From the NCBI GenBank assembly GCA_965233625.1, contig OZ247499.1, positions 1,426,001 through 1,490,000 of the forward strand: DNA of 64,000 bases. The letters run 5' to 3'. Under the pieces are notes generated by a model that saw only the letters and a program-made list of their open reading frames with translations, made no database searches and was not told the origin of the DNA. Every line of letters starts with the position of its first letter. Within the stretch, counting starts at the first letter, position 1. Made by a program: the position numbers and the translations under genes. This document shows positions 53,201 through 62,535 of this stretch, one piece after another. The stretch is from G965233625 sp965233625. GTDB taxonomy: Bacteria > Planctomycetota > Planctomycetia > Pirellulales > Pirellulaceae.

Positions 53201-56182
53201 GAACGGACGGGCGACTATTGGCAGGTGCACATTGCCCGCTATCAGGTGGCTGCTTCGCTGTACCATCTTGGTGAGTTTCAAGCCGCGATGGCGGAGGCGA
53301 AGCTCAATCATCAGTCTGGCATTGAGCTCGGCGACGAACAGGCTTCGGGCATCATTTTAGATGTGTGGGCACGCGCCTCGCTGGGAGGAGTGCCGCAGGA
53401 AGTCGCAGAAACCGAATATGCCAGAACCCGTCAAGATGCTCAGGGCGCGACACAGGTTTTGCTCACAGCGGGCATTCAAGCCATCTATGCCAATGATTTT
53501 GACGAGGCGATAACTTCGCTCGAGGAAGCAACGCAAACGGCGGATAAGGCAGGAATCCAGAACTGTTACACGCTGCCAGCCATCGCCTGGCTTGCCACCG
53601 CATACCGGTCGAAAGCAGAAGATATTCCTGCACACGCTCCACTTCAACGGAAGACGTACATCCAGAAGGCGCGGCGTGCAGCAAAGAAAGCGGTGAAGTC
53701 CAGCAAAGTCTGCGCAAACGACCTTCCGCGCGCGCTGCGTGAGCAGGCAACGGTCTCTGCGATGCAAGGAAAGTATCGTCTGGCAAGGCGGAAGCTGGAG
53801 CAAAGCCTGCAAGCGGCGCAGCGTCTGGAAGCGGCCTACGAGTACGCGCTGACGATGGCCTGCCGGGGGCAGATCGGCGCGGTTGCGAAATGGCCGGGCG
53901 CCGAACGGGATGCCGCGTGGGCACAACGCAAACTTGCAGCTTTGCTGGCGAATGATGAAACGGGAAAACGTGGCGAGGCGAATAGTTCGCTAGGGACGTT
54001 ATCGCTTGTCGACCGCTTCGACACGGTGCTTGCCATTGGCCGCCGGATCGCGTCGGCATTGTCCATTGAGAGGATCTACGAAGAAGCGAGCGGTGGCGCC
54101 ACCCGGTTGTTGCGTAGCGAAAACTGCACCGTGCTGGAGTTCCAGCCACACGATAGCGATGCTCCGCCGCGCGTTGTCTCAGGGCCGCCGTTGCTGAGTG
54201 AAGATGAAGAAAACCTGCGTCTGGCAATCCGCAGCCGCCGCGCCATGGCGTTCGTAGAAGAAAGTCCAGCTGGGCCAGGAATCGAAGTATCAACAGGCCG
54301 CCGGTCGGCGATTTACATTCCCGTGTGGGTCCGTAATCAACTGGCTGCATGTCTGTATGCAACGCATAGCCAGGTGATTGGCATGTTTGGCGCCGACGAA
54401 GAGCAGCTTGCCGATTTCATTGGCACAATTGCCGGCGCCGCGATCGAGAACGCACAGGGTTTCCGCGACCTGACACAGTTGAACGTCACGCTGGAGCAAC
54501 GTGTTGCTGAACGTACTGCGGCAGCGGAAACCCGTGCAAACGAGTTGACCATCTCAAATCAGCAACTTACCGAGACGGCTGCCGAATTGCGTGCAGCGGA
54601 AGAAGAATTACGCATTGCCAAAGAAGCCGCCGAAAAGGCGAACGAGGCCAAGAGCCGGTTCCTGGCAACCATGAGTCATGAAATCCGTACGCCTCTCAAT
54701 GGCATTCTGGGGATGACGGAGTTGACCTTACAGACAAGCCTAACCAGCCGTCAGCGGAATTGCCTGACCGTTGTCAGGCAGTCGGGCGATTCACTGCTGA
54801 ATCTGCTCAACGATATTCTTGATCTCTCCAAAATTGAAGCGGGAAAAATGGTGCTGGAGGCATTGCCAATGTCTCCGCACGAAGTGATCGAAAATGCCGT
54901 GAAACTGATGGGCGTGAATGCTGCCGACAAGGGCATCGAACTCATCAACCGGATTGCTCCTTCGGTGCCTGTCGAGATTATCTGCGATCCTTGCCGCCTG
55001 CGTCAGGTGATTGTAAACCTGGTTGGCAATGCCGTGAAGTTCACCGATGAAGGCGAAGTTTACGTCAGCACAGAGCTAGAACTGAACGGTCAGGGAGATA
55101 CGCTTCTCCACGTCTGCGTTCAAGATTCCGGCGCGGGCATTCCCGCTGACAAGCTTGACGTGATCTTCAAATCGTTTGAACAAAGCGATAGCTCAACCAC
55201 GCGTCGCTACGGCGGCACGGGGCTGGGGCTTTCTATCTCCTCGCAGATTGTCGCGGCGATGGACGGCGAAATGTGGGTGGAAAGTGAGCTTGGCTTAGGA
55301 AGTGTTTTCCACTTCAGCATTCCCGTACAAAGCACTGTTGACCCGTCGATCGTCGTTGATGAGGCGCCACTGGCCGGTCGCCGCGTGCTGATTGCTTCAA
55401 CGCGTGAAAATGCCCGCAGCAGCTACAGCGAGGTGCTTAGCAGCGTGGGCGCTGACTGCAAAGTGCTGGCATGGGAGCCGGGTGACGAAGACCAGCTTAT
55501 TCAGCAGGCGGCAGATTTTGAGGGGCAGATGTTGTTGCTGGTCGACTGGGACAGTGGCGCCAAAACGCCGCCGGTCCAGCTCAACACTCTCCGTGACCAG
55601 TTGCCATCTGAGTGCGGAATCGTGCTGCTTGTGCCAGCCACATGCGTGCCAGAAGAAGAAACCGGCCCGGAATGCGGTTACGCGTCAATCCTCAGCAAAC
55701 CTGCATCTGGAGATGAACTCGTTAGAGCTGTCTCGGCCAGCTTCGCTGTAGATCAAATTGAAACGGATAGTCATGGCAAGGAGGCGGCGGAAGACCGTCG
55801 TGGTCTGCATGTGCTGCTTGCCGACGATGCCTTTATTAATCAGGAGGTTGGCACCGGCATTCTGGAACTGCTGGGCCATACCTGCGAAGTTGCAAGCAAC
55901 GGCGAGGAGGCTGTTGAGGCATTCAAACAAGGCCGGTTTGACATTGTTCTGATGGACATCGAAATGCCTGTGCTGGATGGTATGCAGGCCACACAGGCTA
56001 TCCGCGAGTGGGAGAACGACAATGGCGGGCATACACCTATCATCGCCATGACGGCCCACGCACTTCCTGACACCCGCGAGAATTGTCTGGCAGCGGGTAT
56101 GGACGACTATCTCTCGAAGCCCGTACAGCCAGAAAAAATTGAAGACGCAATCAATGCGTTTGTGCCAGTAGCCAACCGGTAG
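50243..56182 (+). CDS. giant Ser/Thr-kinase / ATPase / GAF / hybrid histidine kinase
   Basis: The 1979-residue protein has, in order: a Ser/Thr-kinase domain (about 20-290; Lys52, HRD at 142-144, Asn149, but GFG at 168-170 instead of DFG, so the metal-binding Asp is missing); an AAA/STAND-type ATPase (P-loop LLLEGESGGGKSRLLIE at about 340); a TPR-like helical middle (about 700-1240); a GAF domain (about 1250-1400); a coiled coil; a histidine kinase (phospho-His in MSHEIRTPLNG at about 1478, ATP motifs NLVGNAVKF and GTGLGLSIS); a degenerate receiver (about 1710-1830); and a full receiver (about 1853-1975; phospho-Asp in VLMDIEMPVLDG). The GAF domain may sense a small ligand. It likely signals through Hpt at 47194. 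The layout resembles large hybrid kinases of cyanobacteria and planctomycetes. Confidence 0.93.
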   Translation: MVDSGVKPNPSHGELPDAIAQQYVLLGCVSDSSLVQTHLALSRETGQRVCIKCINAAELPPGTRVRVEFEADVRKQHLSRHIARLAHYEYAGDKLYVVMPLVEGNPLEQILSVRRLTAVEAIAVGKSVFAGLDVLHSYGALHRDISAQNVVVQCEAQLAGISKATLGGFGIEKRFNRNRVATAGECETASYMSPEEAGSIDVDVGPSSDLYSAGILLFYCLAGEFPFGGENPGAILFEHVTAPVPSLRDIAPDVPRKLDEVVQHLLRKDPHDRYQQAAAVVDDLTAMEESIRTGDAGSSIVIGATDRRQTLTEPAFVARDEELKRVAKFIERTKAGRGTTLLLEGESGGGKSRLLIETNKLARSEGVSIFQGQATTKGGHRPYRVLEGIVDGFISAVNDDHSLVSRVAKSLGDLTDVLVAALPRLNAVFPETIPHRESPAAFGENRTIEALIRFFEVLGSKARPALVILDDCHWADELTVRLIRRWHSLPRRKGRYTAFIVGFRTEDTPHDHRIRAIDTEFHIALLPLGPIEIQQLAESMAGALPAEAVEVVIRLADGSPFMASAVLLGLVESGALVNRDGTWEIVPEELEALQSSREAASLLTRRIEMLPQTTIDLLSAGALLGKEFGLDIAANLAGLSVAAAVEALNLGRDRRLIWARADGGQFVFVHDQIRASLLKRLSPELQKSLHMQAALYLQDSESDRVSEIAYHFDKADAAALAFPYAMQAAEQARSQFSLDVAERQYQIARRGSQDQPQTLRFQIAEGLGDALMLRGHYAKAAPAFEEAATLAEGQLAKASIQGKLAELSFKRGDMENATVGFETALATLGRRVPQNPVMIIIMLIWEALWQVAHTWMPGLMLGRMKRAPDKAEKLAISLYSFLTHGCWYCRTKTQCLWAHLRGLNQAERFTPSAELANAYSEHAPVMCLLPLFNRAVRYAQRSLELRKEFNDVWGQGQSLNFYSVVLYAAGRYRECMEKARESIRLLERTGDYWQVHIARYQVAASLYHLGEFQAAMAEAKLNHQSGIELGDEQASGIILDVWARASLGGVPQEVAETEYARTRQDAQGATQVLLTAGIQAIYANDFDEAITSLEEATQTADKAGIQNCYTLPAIAWLATAYRSKAEDIPAHAPLQRKTYIQKARRAAKKAVKSSKVCANDLPRALREQATVSAMQGKYRLARRKLEQSLQAAQRLEAAYEYALTMACRGQIGAVAKWPGAERDAAWAQRKLAALLANDETGKRGEANSSLGTLSLVDRFDTVLAIGRRIASALSIERIYEEASGGATRLLRSENCTVLEFQPHDSDAPPRVVSGPPLLSEDEENLRLAIRSRRAMAFVEESPAGPGIEVSTGRRSAIYIPVWVRNQLAACLYATHSQVIGMFGADEEQLADFIGTIAGAAIENAQGFRDLTQLNVTLEQRVAERTAAAETRANELTISNQQLTETAAELRAAEEELRIAKEAAEKANEAKSRFLATMSHEIRTPLNGILGMTELTLQTSLTSRQRNCLTVVRQSGDSLLNLLNDILDLSKIEAGKMVLEALPMSPHEVIENAVKLMGVNAADKGIELINRIAPSVPVEIICDPCRLRQVIVNLVGNAVKFTDEGEVYVSTELELNGQGDTLLHVCVQDSGAGIPADKLDVIFKSFEQSDSSTTRRYGGTGLGLSISSQIVAAMDGEMWVESELGLGSVFHFSIPVQSTVDPSIVVDEAPLAGRRVLIASTRENARSSYSEVLSSVGADCKVLAWEPGDEDQLIQQAADFEGQMLLLVDWDSGAKTPPVQLNTLRDQLPSECGIVLLVPATCVPEEETGPECGYASILSKPASGDELVRAVSASFAVDQIETDSHGKEAAEDRRGLHVLLADDAFINQEVGTGILELLGHTCEVASNGEEAVEAFKQGRFDIVLMDIEMPVLDGMQATQAIREWENDNGGHTPIIAMTAHALPDTRENCLAAGMDDYLSKPVQPEKIEDAINAFVPVANR

Positions 56183-56327
56183 GGCGTCTGGCTACATTCG
56201 GGGCTTCTAAACAATCGTGGAAGTGTTTCCACTAATTTTTTTTAACCCATGTTGCGTACCGCTTAATCAGTATGAGACCCATCGTGAAGGTTTCTTCCTG
56301 GTTGGCGCCGCGGTTGTAGATTCGAAG

Positions 56328-58601
56328 ATGAGTGAGCCGGAAATATCTATCCGACATGTCACTGTTTTAGGTGGTGGGCAAAGCGGGTCGCAGATTGCTG
56401 CGCAGTGTGCTGCCTTTGGCGTACATGTTTCGCTGTACGACCTATCGGCGGATCGTCTTCAGGCTGCGAAAAAAGTCACCACGGCGACGTTACGCGATAT
56501 GGCGGCGGCGGGGATCATTGATCCAGGTCGTGTACCGGCGGTCAATCAACGGGTCCGCTTCATGCTGCGAGCGGAGGAGGCGGCGGACGGTTGCCAATTG
56601 CTGATCGAAACCGTGACGGAAGATCTAAAGATCAAACGTGACGTGCTCCGGCAGTTCGATGCGTTGTGCCCGGCGGATGCAATTTTCACAACTAACACGT
56701 CGTTTCTGTCGCCTTCCTCCATGGCGCACGCATCGGGCAGGCCGGCATTGTTTGCCGGGTTTCATTTTCACACACCGGTGTGGGGCGCCAATGTGGTGGA
56801 TGTGATGCCGCACCGCTTGACGGCGCCGGAAACCATTGACCGGCTGACGGAATTTGGCCGGAAGATTGGTCAGAACGCGGTGCGATTGAATAAGGAAAGC
56901 AACGGCTATCTGTATAACCGCATGTCTCTACCTATGTTGTTGCAGTCGTTGCAGATGGCGGCGGAGAACGTCGCCACGGTGGAAGATATTGACCGTGCAT
57001 GGATGGGCGTCACCAAAATGGCGATGGGGCCGCTGGGGATGCTGGACAATATCGGTCTCGATACGGTGCATAAAATCGCGACGTACTGGGCGGCAATGAT
57101 CGGCGATAAGTCCATGGTTGCCGGTGCGGAGTATCTGGCAGGCAAAATCGCCAGAGGGGAATTAGGAGTGAAAGCGGGAAAGGGCTTCTATGATTACCCG
57201 CAGCCGGCCTTCACCCGGCCGGGCTTTGTACTCGATATCGGCGGCGCCGGTGGAGGTGCGGCGTCGGGGTTTCAGAGGCTGATTCTCGAACAGCCAGCCG
57301 TTTCGTCCGATTCGCAGTTGCCTGAAAGTCTACCAGCGAATGCGAAATACGCGGTGATCGGCGCCGGTGCGGCTGCTAACGCACTGGTGGAAAGGATTAA
57401 GAATGCCGGGCGCCAGTCGCAAGGTTTCCCGGAAACTGGTGCTGAGATCAGAGAGTGGATTCGAGCGACACATTCCGCGGGAATCTCCAGCCAGGTTTTC
57501 TACTTGCTAGAAACCGATGGTGAAAGCGAAGTCGCAGATGTGTGTGACAGGGTAACGTCACTCTATGAACTAGCTAACGACTGGCTGAGTAGCGTTCCGC
57601 AGGATCTTGCAGAAGACGCGGGTTTCTCCGCGGCGCCCGCTCACTCGGGCCCAACTGATGACTCAGCCGCAATTGCCGTAGGCGCCGCGTTCGCCTTGAA
57701 TAGCTCGTTGAATCCTGCAGCTGCAGGCCACGCGCCGCCCGGTCGCACGGTTGTGACAGACGTCAACGGCGCAGGCGAAGGTCCGGGTGAAAGGGCATCG
57801 TTGCAGGGCAACTGGCTGGTCTACACGGGCGGCGGCAGGGTTGAACTGGCGTTCGCACGACACCTTTCGATGTTAGCGGGTGTTCACGTTCACGTTGTCG
57901 CCCCGTGGAAACTGCCCGCAGATGGTTTTGAGACAGCTTCGGTAGAAGAGATAAGCCGATTGAAGCAGCAGGTCATGAAGGATGCGTATCAGGCACGCCG
58001 GAAACCAAACGTCGCGTGGGAAGAGTACTGGCAGCGTCTGCAATGCCGGCGCATGCTCACGCAGACGTGGGCGTCGGGCGGCGGCATCACCTTTCACACT
58101 TGTGACTTTGACGGGAAGGAAGCAACGGCCGGCTTGCTTGAAGTGCTACGTGCCGGAGATGGAATCAAAGGTGTCATCTGGGGAACCGGTGCGATGCCGC
58201 GGATGGGCATGAAGCACACATCTGGAAGCGAAGTCTCGGATGGACTGCGGACATACGTCGGCAGTCTGCTGAACGTGCTTCGCATGCTGGAAGATGAGCC
58301 TCCGGGATACCTCTGGACGATCGGTCGGGCGGGGCCGGCGGGCGGTGCTCCGGGATCGCCCGTCGAAAAACTCGTGGAATCGGCACGCATGCGTTTGATC
58401 CACTGGTTCAAGTCGCAGCATCCAGCAACATCCTGCCGGTACATCCGCGTGCCTGCCGTTGCGGCAGGCGAGAGTGGTAGCTCGCCAGATGACCCTCGGG
58501 ATGCACACGCGTTTTTGCAGAAAATCGTGGTAGAAGAACTGGCGGCGACAGAGACTAGTATCGCTGTTGAGTGGCGGCGCGCGGAAGAATCCACGGAATG
58601 A
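56328..58601 (+). CDS. 3-hydroxyacyl-CoA dehydrogenase / ketoreductase-like fusion
   Basis: The 757-residue protein begins with a complete 3-hydroxyacyl-CoA dehydrogenase (about 8-300): VTVLGGGQSGSQIA, ETVTEDLKIK, NTSFLSPSSMA, catalytic His146 in GFHFHTP, and GYLYNR. A linker (about 310-490) follows. Residues about 490-680 resemble a polyketide-synthase ketoreductase (WLVYTGGGRVELAFARHL, VAWEEYWQRLQCRRML and GIKGVIWGTGAMP), but the usual catalytic Tyr/Lys pair is not clear, so this part may be structural. A GTG at 56217 would add 37 residues and is disfavoured. It begins a run of lipid genes and its stop overlaps the next ATG. Confidence 0.78.
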   Translation: MSEPEISIRHVTVLGGGQSGSQIAAQCAAFGVHVSLYDLSADRLQAAKKVTTATLRDMAAAGIIDPGRVPAVNQRVRFMLRAEEAADGCQLLIETVTEDLKIKRDVLRQFDALCPADAIFTTNTSFLSPSSMAHASGRPALFAGFHFHTPVWGANVVDVMPHRLTAPETIDRLTEFGRKIGQNAVRLNKESNGYLYNRMSLPMLLQSLQMAAENVATVEDIDRAWMGVTKMAMGPLGMLDNIGLDTVHKIATYWAAMIGDKSMVAGAEYLAGKIARGELGVKAGKGFYDYPQPAFTRPGFVLDIGGAGGGAASGFQRLILEQPAVSSDSQLPESLPANAKYAVIGAGAAANALVERIKNAGRQSQGFPETGAEIREWIRATHSAGISSQVFYLLETDGESEVADVCDRVTSLYELANDWLSSVPQDLAEDAGFSAAPAHSGPTDDSAAIAVGAAFALNSSLNPAAAGHAPPGRTVVTDVNGAGEGPGERASLQGNWLVYTGGGRVELAFARHLSMLAGVHVHVVAPWKLPADGFETASVEEISRLKQQVMKDAYQARRKPNVAWEEYWQRLQCRRMLTQTWASGGGITFHTCDFDGKEATAGLLEVLRAGDGIKGVIWGTGAMPRMGMKHTSGSEVSDGLRTYVGSLLNVLRMLEDEPPGYLWTIGRAGPAGGAPGSPVEKLVESARMRLIHWFKSQHPATSCRYIRVPAVAAGESGSSPDDPRDAHAFLQKIVVEELAATETSIAVEWRRAEESTE

Positions 58602-60148
58602 TGGCCGCGGTGAATCCTACTGCCAGACCAACGCATTTCCGCCCGGCGATGAGGCGCGGGTCTGGTTTGGTTGACAGTCTTAGGCGGGCTGTTAGTTTAG
58701 TGGAACTTTGGCAACGTCAATCTCACACCTACGCCCCTCTCCCAGCTATCTCCCCATCCAGACTTTTTCCGCTCCCCCTGACTGCGTGGGAGTCATACAT
58801 GCTGGCCGACGATACGGCATCGTTCCCGATGACCTTCGTCCTGGAATTGCAGTGGCGTGGCGAAATGCAGCCAGACGTCTTACGCAACGCCATCGGGCAG
58901 GCTGTCGAACGGCATCCGTTGCTGGCGTGTCTAGTTGACGAGAATGGCGAATGGCAACCGTTGCAGCCACACGCCCCCGATGTTGAGTTTGTGGCCGGTG
59001 CGGCTACCGCGATACGCCCCGGTGACGAGCGTATTGATCTGAGGAAAGAGGCTGGTCTACGCTGTCGCATCTTTCACGATGCTGATGAAGGGCTCATGCG
59101 TTTTCATTTCCATCATTCAGCGGTGGATGGACTTGGTGCGTGCAAATTTATCCTCGACATCCTGGCGTATTATCATGCCGCAATTGAGGGCGCCAACGAC
59201 CGGTTGCTCAGGCAGATTGATCCAGCAACCTTGAAGACCCGCGGAGATGAGAGGTGGGGTGTGCTGCCGCAGCCGGTTACCTATTGGCAGTCGGTCGCTT
59301 CGCATCTTAAGCAAGCCTGGCAATTGCTGTCGCAGCGTCCGCAACCTTTGCTGGGGAAGGAGAAAACTGAGGAATCAGAGGCATGGCCCGTGTTCTCTGA
59401 AATCACCCTCCACATGTTTGACGCAGCGGAAACGTCTCGCATGCGCCGCGTGGCAAGGCAGCATCAGGCAACGCTGAATGACCTTTTAATTGCGACGTTA
59501 TTTCAAGTGGTTCAGGAATACCGCACGCAAAGCGGGGTCGCTCGCAACGGCTGGTTGCGTATCCTGATTCCGACAAGTCTGCGTTTCGTCAGCGACCGAC
59601 TGGTTCCCGCTGCGAACATTGTCGGCTATGCGTTTGCCGAGAAACGCAGCAAGGATATTTCCGGCGACATCGCAGGGCTGCTGAAGAGCGTTGCGTCTGA
59701 AATGGATATTGTCCGCGAATGGAAGCTTGGCAACCTGTTTGTTGACAACCTGAGATTTGCCGAAAGGAATCCATGGTTGCGGCGATTCTTCACGGGATCG
59801 GTATCCTGTTTTGCAACGGCGATTTTAACGAATCTGGGGGATTCAACCCGAGGCGCCACCGCCCGGCTGCCTCGAAAGGATGGAAAGGTAACGGGCGGCA
59901 ACCTGGTGGTCGAGAGCCTCACAGGGATTCCGCCACTACGCAAAAACACGAACGCCGCATTCTCGGTGGCTGACTACAATAAGCAGTTAATACTGCGGTC
60001 GCGGACAAATGTTTCCGCCTGTGGCGAAGATAGCGCGCAGGACTTACTGGATTTACTGGTCCAGAAGCTACGCGAAAACACCGCCATTCTAGAGGAAGTC
60101 GCTGGCCCCGCAGCGGCAGACGCCGCAGATGCAGAGGCGCACGGATGA
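58598..60148 (+). CDS. condensation/wax-ester-synthase-like acyltransferase
   Basis: The 516-residue protein has the HHxxxDG motif (HHSAVDGLGA, His172, His173, Asp177), followed by SLRFVSDRL and NIVGYAFA segments typical of the condensation/PapA/WS-DGAT superfamily. It probably transfers acyl groups from CoA or a carrier to an alcohol or amine. ATG 58598 overlaps the previous stop (ATGA). A promoter-like pair at 58671 lies inside this reading, so a later start (58799) is possible, but that would cut the conserved LPLTAWESYMLAD segment. Confidence 0.8.
   Translation: MMAAVNPTARPTHFRPAMRRGSGLVDSLRRAVSLVELWQRQSHTYAPLPAISPSRLFPLPLTAWESYMLADDTASFPMTFVLELQWRGEMQPDVLRNAIGQAVERHPLLACLVDENGEWQPLQPHAPDVEFVAGAATAIRPGDERIDLRKEAGLRCRIFHDADEGLMRFHFHHSAVDGLGACKFILDILAYYHAAIEGANDRLLRQIDPATLKTRGDERWGVLPQPVTYWQSVASHLKQAWQLLSQRPQPLLGKEKTEESEAWPVFSEITLHMFDAAETSRMRRVARQHQATLNDLLIATLFQVVQEYRTQSGVARNGWLRILIPTSLRFVSDRLVPAANIVGYAFAEKRSKDISGDIAGLLKSVASEMDIVREWKLGNLFVDNLRFAERNPWLRRFFTGSVSCFATAILTNLGDSTRGATARLPRKDGKVTGGNLVVESLTGIPPLRKNTNAAFSVADYNKQLILRSRTNVSACGEDSAQDLLDLLVQKLRENTAILEEVAGPAAADAADAEAHG
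58671..58698 (+). promoter_or_regulatory. promoter-like element in the 5' part of the acyltransferase gene
   Basis: TTGACA (58671-58676) and TAGTTT (58693-58698) with a 16-base spacer. The block GGTTGACNGT plus a TA(G/T)TTTAG -10 is repeated before the reductase gene at 62457. Confidence 0.35.
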
Positions 60149-62397
60149 TGCGTGATCTACATCAACGTTCATTCTGGCATCGTTACCGCGTGCCGGTGCT
60201 GATCCTGTACACGCTGCTAACGGTCGTCTTCTTTTACGGCGGTAAACGCGCGTGGGATAGCAACTCCAACAGGATCGAAGACTGGCTGCCCGCCAGTTTT
60301 GATGAAACGGCCGATCTGGTGTGGTTCGTCAGTAAATTCGGAAGCGATGAGCTTCTCATGATTAGCTGGGAAGGCTGCACGCTGGACGACCCACGCTCTC
60401 AGCGGTTGGCCAGGCGGTTGCTGAAGCCCGCCACGAGCGATGGGAAAAGTTACTTCAGCGAAGTCTACACCGGGCCAGGCATTCTGGAAGATCTGCAGGC
60501 TGAACCGCTGAATCTTACCGAAGACGAAGCCTTGTCGCGTATGCAGGGGTGGATGCTTGGTCCAGATGGCAAACAGACTTGCGTTGTCGCGCTGATTTCT
60601 GCGGCCGGCGCCGAGGACCGGCAGTCGGCGGTTGAATCGGTGTTCGCTGCGGCGGAAAATGTGGATGGCTTGAACGCAGATGCGCTGCATGTGGCCGGGC
60701 CAACCTACGATGGTGTCGCGATTGACAACGCCAGCAAGTCGTCGCTGCTTGAGTTCAATCTCTGTTCATTCGCCGTGTGTCTGGGTTTGCTTTACTTATG
60801 CCTGCGACGCATCTGGCTGGCGCTGCTGGTGTTTCTGCTGGCGATTGTTTCCCAGCAGATGAGCATGGCCGTGATATTTTTCACGGGCACCGGGTTGGAC
60901 TCTGTTCTGCTGCTGGTCGCTAACCTGACGTTTGTGCTCGGCATCTCAAGCGGTGTGCACTTTGCCAATTACTACCTGGATGCCTTGCGGGACGGGCATG
61001 GTGGCGGCGCGGTCCGCAGCGCGTTGCATCACGCCTGGAAGCCAAGTCTGTTGGGCGCTTTGACAACGGGGCTGGGGCTGGCGTCGCTGATGTGGAGCAG
61101 TCTGACACCGGTGGTCAACTTTGGCATGTATTCGGCGATTTCTGTGATCCTGGGAGCAGGAATTCTGCTATCGCTTCTACCATCGCAGTTAGAGCAGTGG
61201 CCGTTGAAAATGCAATCGACGGCAAAAGTCGCAGGTAAGTTCGCGCCCTTCTGGCAGTCGCTTGCTGGTTGGGTGACAGGCGGCCGGTTCCTTATTATCG
61301 GGACGGCGGTCGTGCTATTATCGCTCGGCGCCTTCGGCGTATCGCGGCTGAAAACCTCTGTGCGGCTGCACGATCTGTTTTCGGACGACGCCCGTGTGGT
61401 CGCCGATTATGCCTGGCTGGAAAGTAATATCGGGCCGCTGGTTCCAATCGAGATTGTGCTGGATTACCCGCCAAGGCAACCGGGCGAATTTGCGTATTCG
61501 CGGTTAACGACGGTATCTGACATTCAAGCGGAGATGAACGAAATCGCGGAGGTGAAAGGAACGCTCTCTGCGTTGAATTTCGCCCCCACGTTGCCACCGC
61601 AGGACGAGATGGGATTCCGGGCCATCTCGCAACGGCGGATTATGGAGAAACGGATTGAGGATAATCTCGACTTCTATCGCAGCGTCAGATTTCTCAACAC
61701 CGAGGGCGAGCGCGAACTGTGGCGGATCAGCGTGCGTGTAAACGCCAGCGATCAGACGGAACTGGGTCAGCTAACACGGCAGATCCGGCAACGTGTAGAC
61801 AGCGTTGTCGCCCAGAAGCCCGGAGTTGCTGTGCGGTATTCGGGCTCGATCCCACTTATATATAAGGCGCAAAGTCAGATGCTCACGGATCTGATCGTCA
61901 GTTTCGCACTGGCCTTCGGATCGATTGCCGTTGTGATGATCTGGGTCTTCCGCAGCCCAGTGGCAGGCACCTTGTCGATGCTCCCCAACGCGTTGCCCAG
62001 CCTGACTGTGTTCGGCGTCATGGGCTGGATGGGGCTGGACGTTGAAATCGGCTCGATGCTTACCGCCAGCGCGGCGATGGGGGTCGCTGTGGACGATACG
62101 TTGCACTTCATTACCTGGTTCCGCACCGGGCTGGATCAGGGGCGAAGCCGGACCGATGCGGTAGCCTTTGCGTACAGCAAGTCCGCCGTGGCGATGGTGC
62201 AGACAACGCTGATCTGTTCGCTGGGGCTGCTGGTTTTCTCACTCAGCCCGTTTAGGCCCATTTCGCGGTTTGCTTGGTTGATGTTCACGCTGCTCAGTTT
62301 CGCGCTGATCTGCGATCTGCTGCTGCTACCCGCAATTCTCGCCATCGCACCAAAATCGGCGTTCAAATCGACGACCATTCCGGGTGAATCGACATAA
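60145..62397 (+). CDS. MMPL/RND-family exporter
   Basis: The 750-residue membrane protein has one N-terminal helix (VLILYTLLTVVFFYG), a periplasmic domain (about 40-200), a helix bundle (about 205-350), a second periplasmic domain (about 400-580) and a final bundle (about 590-740); this two-half layout is MMPL/RND. GVHFANYYLDA and AAMGVAVDDTLHFI are typical helix segments with acidic residues in the membrane. It overlaps the previous stop by four bases and is the likely exporter for the lipid product of this cluster. Similar proteins move lipids or hydrophobic compounds. Confidence 0.9.
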   Translation: MMRDLHQRSFWHRYRVPVLILYTLLTVVFFYGGKRAWDSNSNRIEDWLPASFDETADLVWFVSKFGSDELLMISWEGCTLDDPRSQRLARRLLKPATSDGKSYFSEVYTGPGILEDLQAEPLNLTEDEALSRMQGWMLGPDGKQTCVVALISAAGAEDRQSAVESVFAAAENVDGLNADALHVAGPTYDGVAIDNASKSSLLEFNLCSFAVCLGLLYLCLRRIWLALLVFLLAIVSQQMSMAVIFFTGTGLDSVLLLVANLTFVLGISSGVHFANYYLDALRDGHGGGAVRSALHHAWKPSLLGALTTGLGLASLMWSSLTPVVNFGMYSAISVILGAGILLSLLPSQLEQWPLKMQSTAKVAGKFAPFWQSLAGWVTGGRFLIIGTAVVLLSLGAFGVSRLKTSVRLHDLFSDDARVVADYAWLESNIGPLVPIEIVLDYPPRQPGEFAYSRLTTVSDIQAEMNEIAEVKGTLSALNFAPTLPPQDEMGFRAISQRRIMEKRIEDNLDFYRSVRFLNTEGERELWRISVRVNASDQTELGQLTRQIRQRVDSVVAQKPGVAVRYSGSIPLIYKAQSQMLTDLIVSFALAFGSIAVVMIWVFRSPVAGTLSMLPNALPSLTVFGVMGWMGLDVEIGSMLTASAAMGVAVDDTLHFITWFRTGLDQGRSRTDAVAFAYSKSAVAMVQTTLICSLGLLVFSLSPFRPISRFAWLMFTLLSFALICDLLLLPAILAIAPKSAFKSTTIPGEST

Positions 62398-62456
62398 CCG
62401 TACTCAGCAGGACGGGAGACATAAGGCCATTAGGCAAAGAGGGGGGGTTGCGCGGG

Positions 62457-62484
62457 TTGACTGTTAGGTTTGGCCGTGTATTTT
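62457..62484 (+). promoter_or_regulatory. putative promoter of the reductase gene
   Basis: TTGACT (62457-62462) and TATTTT (62479-62484) with a 16-base spacer, about 50 bases before the ATG at 62536. Its -35 and -10 blocks resemble those at 58671. Confidence 0.45.
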
Positions 62485-62535
62485 AGGTTGCTGAAACATT
62501 ATCCTCACCCTAATCCTTCCTCATTCTCCCACCTG

